Below, one piece after another: positions 59,690 through 64,000 of a stretch of 64,000 nt of DNA. Each line of letters begins with the position of its first letter. Position 1 is the first letter of the stretch. The position numbers and the translations under genes are program-made. The notes beneath the pieces are model-generated. The model was not told the DNA's origin and did not search any database. It saw nothing but the letters and a program-made list of their open reading frames with translations. Source of the stretch: Pomphorhynchus laevis (Eukaryota; Acanthocephala; Palaeacanthocephala; Echinorhynchida; Pomphorhynchidae); the NCBI GenBank assembly GCA_012934845.2, contig WNNJ02002649.1, forward strand, positions 62,001 to 126,000, given 5' to 3'.

Positions 59690-60879
59690 CTTAAATAATC
59701 CCATAAGCTATAAATTAATTATTCACTCAATTTGATTATTGATTAAGTGAAAGTTTTTATATTTATATCGTTAACTGTTCAATAACAAACTGAGATCATC
59801 AGCAAAAAAGAATTAGTAAAAACATGATAAAACTTTTAAATATGTTTAAAAAATTCGCATCCGCAATAAATCATTGAAGCGTGAAACTATTTGAATGTGA
59901 AGTTCGATATTTTCTTATAAAATTTAAAAAATGTTTTTCCTATCGTATATTTCTAAATGTTTGATAAATAAAAACTCGAAACGCGTTATCATTTAAATTT
60001 AACATTTATAAAGATTGAAAATCAAAAAATAAGAAATAAAATCACTTGATATAAAATTTGAAAATTTTAATTAATTAATATTATTTATAATTTTATTTAA
60101 AATAATAATTAAATTCATAATTTAATCATGTAAACATATTAAATCCCCATTTTTAAAATAAAGTTAGCCATCATATTTTATATAATCATCACATTATTAG
60201 CAGTTCGTCTTTAACCAAGAAAGCAACTCTATTTACTTTCGTTTATTTGAAATGACAACAGTTAACAAGTTATTTTACTCTATTAAATAATGAAATCGAA
60301 TAATAAAAACAAACAATAAAACACAACTAATTTTTGTATGAGGCTCAACAAATCCAATTGTATAAGTAGTTTATCGAAATAGAAAATTTAACATTTAGAT
60401 ATTCTATTTTGAATTCCTGAAGATGATTTCAGACGCTATCGAAATTAAAAACTAATAAATTTTATATTTTATTTTTGGTGTAATAAATTATATATTTTTT
60501 GTTTGCCCTTATATAAATGCAAGTATAGATGTTTTACTACAATTTGAAACAAGACTACAATCGTCAAATTAAAAGTAGCCGAATTTAATGCATTTATTTA
60601 TTAGACAATTTCCTAAGATCTCATAAAAGCGTTTTGTGCACTACCTTCAAATGTTTTATCAATGTGATTTAGACAAAGAATAAGATATTTGGAAATAATA
60701 TACATATTCATTTTTATTACCTGCTTTTATCAAATTAAATGAACCAAAAATTAATAAAGTTCAAGTTAAGTTTTTCAATTAAAAGTCGTACAGCCGTTCT
60801 GTGTATTAAGAAATATACAAATCAGATTCGCTAACTGAGTTCACTGATTTTATACAATACATACTAGACATAAATAAAA

Positions 60880-61400
60880 ACAATGATAAATAAAATGAAT
60901 AATTATAAACAATAAATAATAAATAATTATAAACGATTTATATAATTTATGTCTATACAGTTAAAATTTAAAATAAAAATTAATTTTTATGAATAGACTA
61001 ATAAATAAAAGTCGATTTATCCAAATGAATACTTTTATTAATTAATAAATACTTTTATGTTATCATGTTATAACATTATATGTTATCATGCCTATTGTTT
61101 ATAAATATAGAGCCAAATATATGCTAAACAATATTTAAATTGGTGAAATTCGATAATAATATTGTGTTGATTTATATATTTTACAATTTTCTGCTTGATT
61201 TTATTTTTATTAAATGATTTTGAAAACAGTATCATTACATAAAATGACAATTCTTAAAATTTCATTACTTTATGTATTATATTTAATATTATATTCTATG
61301 CATGAATGTTCATGCAAAAATATGTTTATGATCAATATATCATCTTTAAGTTAAAAATTAATAATAATTTTAATTGATAATGTTAATATCTAGAACATTA
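60880..61400 (-). pseudogene. Naiad-like Penelope fragment, copy D (reverse orientation)
   Basis: The minus strand from 61400 to about 61130 matches the C-terminal reverse transcriptase coding region (around catgaacattcatgcata and aatgaaattttaagaatt). Then 61017-60880 matches the pLTR (tttattagtctattcataaa). The block with gaaacctgatag is not preserved between them. Old and decayed. Confidence 0.65.
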
Positions 61401-61702
61401 AATTATTTTATGTCGTCAATTACTTGACATGCATATAACTTGATTTGTAACCCTTGTGAAAAGTTATTTCGGCTATTATTAGCGTAAAATGTTTAACGTA
61501 AATTTATAAAAAGTAATAAAAATATTAAAAAATAATATTTCATTAGCACATAAATAGTACTTACAAAAAAGTTAGAATATTACATGTAATTAATTGTAAC
61601 TATCATCAATAAATTTAATAGGTTTAGTGTACAAACAACGTTTATTCAATTTTTGTAACTATAACGAAAACAACATCATCAAAATAACATAATTTTATTT
61701 CT

Positions 61703-61848
61703 TTAGCAAGATTCATAACAATATAAATGCTTTAACATTATAGGCTGCATATTTCGAAAACATTGATATTCCATTGCTGCAGCGACATGAGATACACTGA
61801 TTGTTCGTTCAAACTCTTTCTGTGATTGACATTGTAAAGTCATAATAT
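61703..61848 (-). CDS. Possible exon, unrecognised
   Basis: Minus strand after a possible acceptor (atcacag) reads KEFERTISVSHVAAAMEYQ and CFRNMQPIM, open to a stop at 61703, in contrast to its very AT-rich surroundings. It could be an upstream exon of the gene ending at 55208 or a relic. No good donor is seen. Confidence 0.3.
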
Positions 61849-62424
61849 GATTTCACAATATCGTAAAGTCACGATAAATTTGAACTTTAAACAAATATCA
61901 AATCATATCTAGTCGCTTACGAAGTTAAATAATGAGATTAATATTAAATATTAATTTAATATCGTGGTTAAAATTTTCAGATTTAAAACTTCCATTAAAA
62001 GGTTTCATTTATTTAATGGAATTTTTACATCAAATCATCTGATAATTAAGAGTTCATTTACGTCAGCCTTATGGCACAATGTATTAACCAATAGTATAGG
62101 AAAAATAAATAATATATTTATCATTCAATGATATTTACCCATTCTCGTTAGTAAAAGATTCTAGATGACCATATCAGATTAAAAATTTACAAATTCTATC
62201 AATTATGCAAGGATAATCTTCCACAAAAAGTGATAACTCGATCACTATTAGGAACAATGAAGAATGCTTAGCGAACAAAAGTTGGGACTTGACTGTTAAT
62301 GCAAACAATTAATAACATGGCCAAGCTCTATTTTCAAACGTTATATTTAAAACTAAGGTAAACACATATCAATATTAAAAATAATAATTTATAGTATTAT
62401 AAATTGATTGTTCACTCATATTGG

Positions 62425-62532
62425 ATTATTTATTAGTGGAGAGAGTGAAGAAAATATTTATTTAATCGAATTTTTAAATCGAAAAATTCGATTAAATAAA
62501 TATTTTCTTCACTTTCTCTACTAATAAATAAT
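62425..62532. repeat. 108-bp foldback, ~51-bp arms
   Basis: The left arm attatttattag...tttaatcgaattttt is matched by its reverse complement with about two mismatches around a 6-base loop (aaatcg). No coding content. Confidence 0.95.
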
Positions 62533-63506
62533 AATTTATAGTCATGACTAAAGTTTAACAGTATCTAAGGAAGTCAAAAATATTATAAGGAATATTACTT
62601 CTAAGCTTGCGTTTAACCGGATTATTATAATATAGTTGTTTATTATCTACTATGCTACTTCTGTCAATTCCTTGTACCACGTCATTCAATCCTAATGGGT
62701 ACATGGAATTAAGCGTTTTAATTCAAAAAATTTCTCTTTCTAATAGCTTTTTATATAAAAACTATTAGAAAATGTTCTAAAATAATTCACAGTTTTTAAT
62801 ATCATGCTCTACTCATTTGCTAATGAAATATAATTTGAATGTTATGCTGTATATTATATTTTAAAGGTTGAAATAAGCCTAATTTTAACGTTTGATACGT
62901 TTTTCTTATATATTACAGTCAGCATGTGCATTGGATTAAATACACTATACCTGTGCTATTTATATATAATTATTAGACACTTCTTAAAAACGTTGCGTTT
63001 ATTGCGCTATTCACACAATATAAAATGTAATATTAATTACATCATAGATCTAATATCTAAGTATTAAATAGTATTTCGTTAAATTGAGATTAAATTGCAA
63101 AGTTTGCATTACATCGACAAATGTTTAATTGATCTAAATTAGCATTACTGGTGTATCTAGTAATCACAGTGGAACAACGCAACACAACACAAAGTTTATA
63201 TGCCTTGTAGCGAGTATTATACCTTTATGTTTGCTGAACCGTTTTCTCGTTATGGAGTATAGTATGTTGCTTTCGGGACATATGCGTTCGTTGAATCCCT
63301 ACATATATACTAAATTTTAACAAATATCTATACATGGATATCAATAACAACATGTTATATATATAGTTTATTTTTTAACAACACAATTATCATAAAATTT
63401 TACATGTGGAAGTATATATTATTAGAACCACCAAAACATATTAAAATATGAAAGTTTGATGATTTCATTCTGCATGTTAGTTCAATCCTGTTTATAAGCC
63501 AACATT

Positions 63507-63601
63507 AGTACGCTACATTTCAGTATTGATCGACTTATACTGATCAAATGGTACTGAATCAGCAGATGATGAGGTTCACCAATACTGGAATGTAGCGTAC
63601 T
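63507..63601. repeat. Palindromic dimer of hammerhead-repeat halves
   Basis: Arms agtacgctacatttcagtat and its reverse complement (one mismatch) enclose about 50 bases. The plus-strand right half (63560-63605) is hammerhead-like with altered core: ATGATGA for CUGAUGA and GGAA for GAAA. Confidence 0.8.
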
Positions 63602-63794
63602 GATGTTGTACTCTAATTTCGCGATAAATTGTGAAATTAGGTGTTTTTTCAATAGAAAAAATTGTGAAATTAGGTGCATTTTTTCAATGCACCTTCCTTT
63701 ACTAACGTTGATTTAATTGAAAATCAGAAATTATTTTAATTAAATTTGCAAAATATAAGGCGAAAGTCTTTTATTAAATCTAATTGTCAATATA

Positions 63795-63977
63795 AGCAGA
63801 CGAGTAACGTGATCGTCATCCAACATTAGGAGGACCGAAACGTGAAACGTAAGTATTGGATCAGTAACTGATAAGGTCTACCAATACTGAAATGTAGCAT
63901 TCTGCTATCGGCTTACAGAAAGAATTATAGTAACGTTCAGCATCATCAAAACATTTCAATCGATTTGATTTGTTTGC
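63795..63977 (+). repeat. Hammerhead-bearing dispersed repeat, copy 2
   Basis: Plus-strand match to the repeat at 50967-51150. The hammerhead region 63862-63907 has CUGAUAA (G8 changed to A) and weakened stem I, so it should be inactive. Confidence 0.82.
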
Positions 63978-64000
63978 AGTTAGTAGACGCATTTGTTAAA

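Noticed and set aside
1..64000. CRISPR arrays, prokaryotic operons or an anti-phage system
   Set aside because: The window is clearly an intron-rich animal genome; no spaced direct-repeat array or bacterial gene organisation is present.

Overview
This is an intron-rich, very AT-rich eukaryotic (metazoan) window. It is dominated by one large plus-strand gene, the alpha subunit of the COPI coat (COPA). I traced 28 coding exons from about 1.57 kb to 44.5 kb. Every splice junction keeps the reading phase and no stop interrupts the protein, so the gene is intact. Only the first coding exon (about 13 residues) appears to lie outside the window. Intron sizes are strongly bimodal: eight are 34 to 118 bp, the rest about 0.8 to 4.2 kb. 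Together with Penelope-like elements, RTE-type reverse transcriptases and a hammerhead ribozyme repeat, this fits a flatworm best (trematode or planarian-like). That is an inference; the species cannot be fixed from the sequence.

Layout: 1-1573 holds a short tandem repeat and a small foldback element upstream of the first recognised exon. From 1574 to 44495 COPA exons are separated by introns holding relics: a Naiad-like Penelope fragment (3.1-4.2 kb), an antisense DDE integrase relic (5.3-6.1 kb), a Penelope element with GIY-YIG nuclease (10.4-12.2 kb), a 637-bp tandem duplication (16.7-18.0 kb), a hAT transposase relic (27.2-28.1 kb), a 99-bp minisatellite (36.2-36.9 kb) and an antisense RTE-type relic (41.6-42.9 kb).

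From 44.5 kb to 49.6 kb is intergenic DNA with a non-LTR reverse transcriptase relic and a well-preserved Naiad-like Penelope element bounded by direct repeats of about 315 bp (47.6-49.4 kb). On the minus strand, 49.8-50.4 kb encodes two thrombospondin type-1 repeats, the 3' end of a gene. At 51.0 kb (minus) is a repeat whose centre folds as a complete type-I hammerhead ribozyme; two decayed relatives lie at 63.5 and 63.9 kb. At 52.4-54.6 kb is a second Penelope element with an inverted copy of its own 3' end.

From 55.2 to 59.7 kb the minus strand carries at least five phase-compatible exons of a gene I do not recognise; its large intron has taken a young copy of the Naiad-like element (57.35-58.26 kb). 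The rest to 64 kb is AT-rich DNA with repeat fragments, including a 108-bp near-perfect foldback. Apart from COPA, the TSP1 gene end and the unrecognised minus-strand gene, everything that codes here is mobile-element derived.
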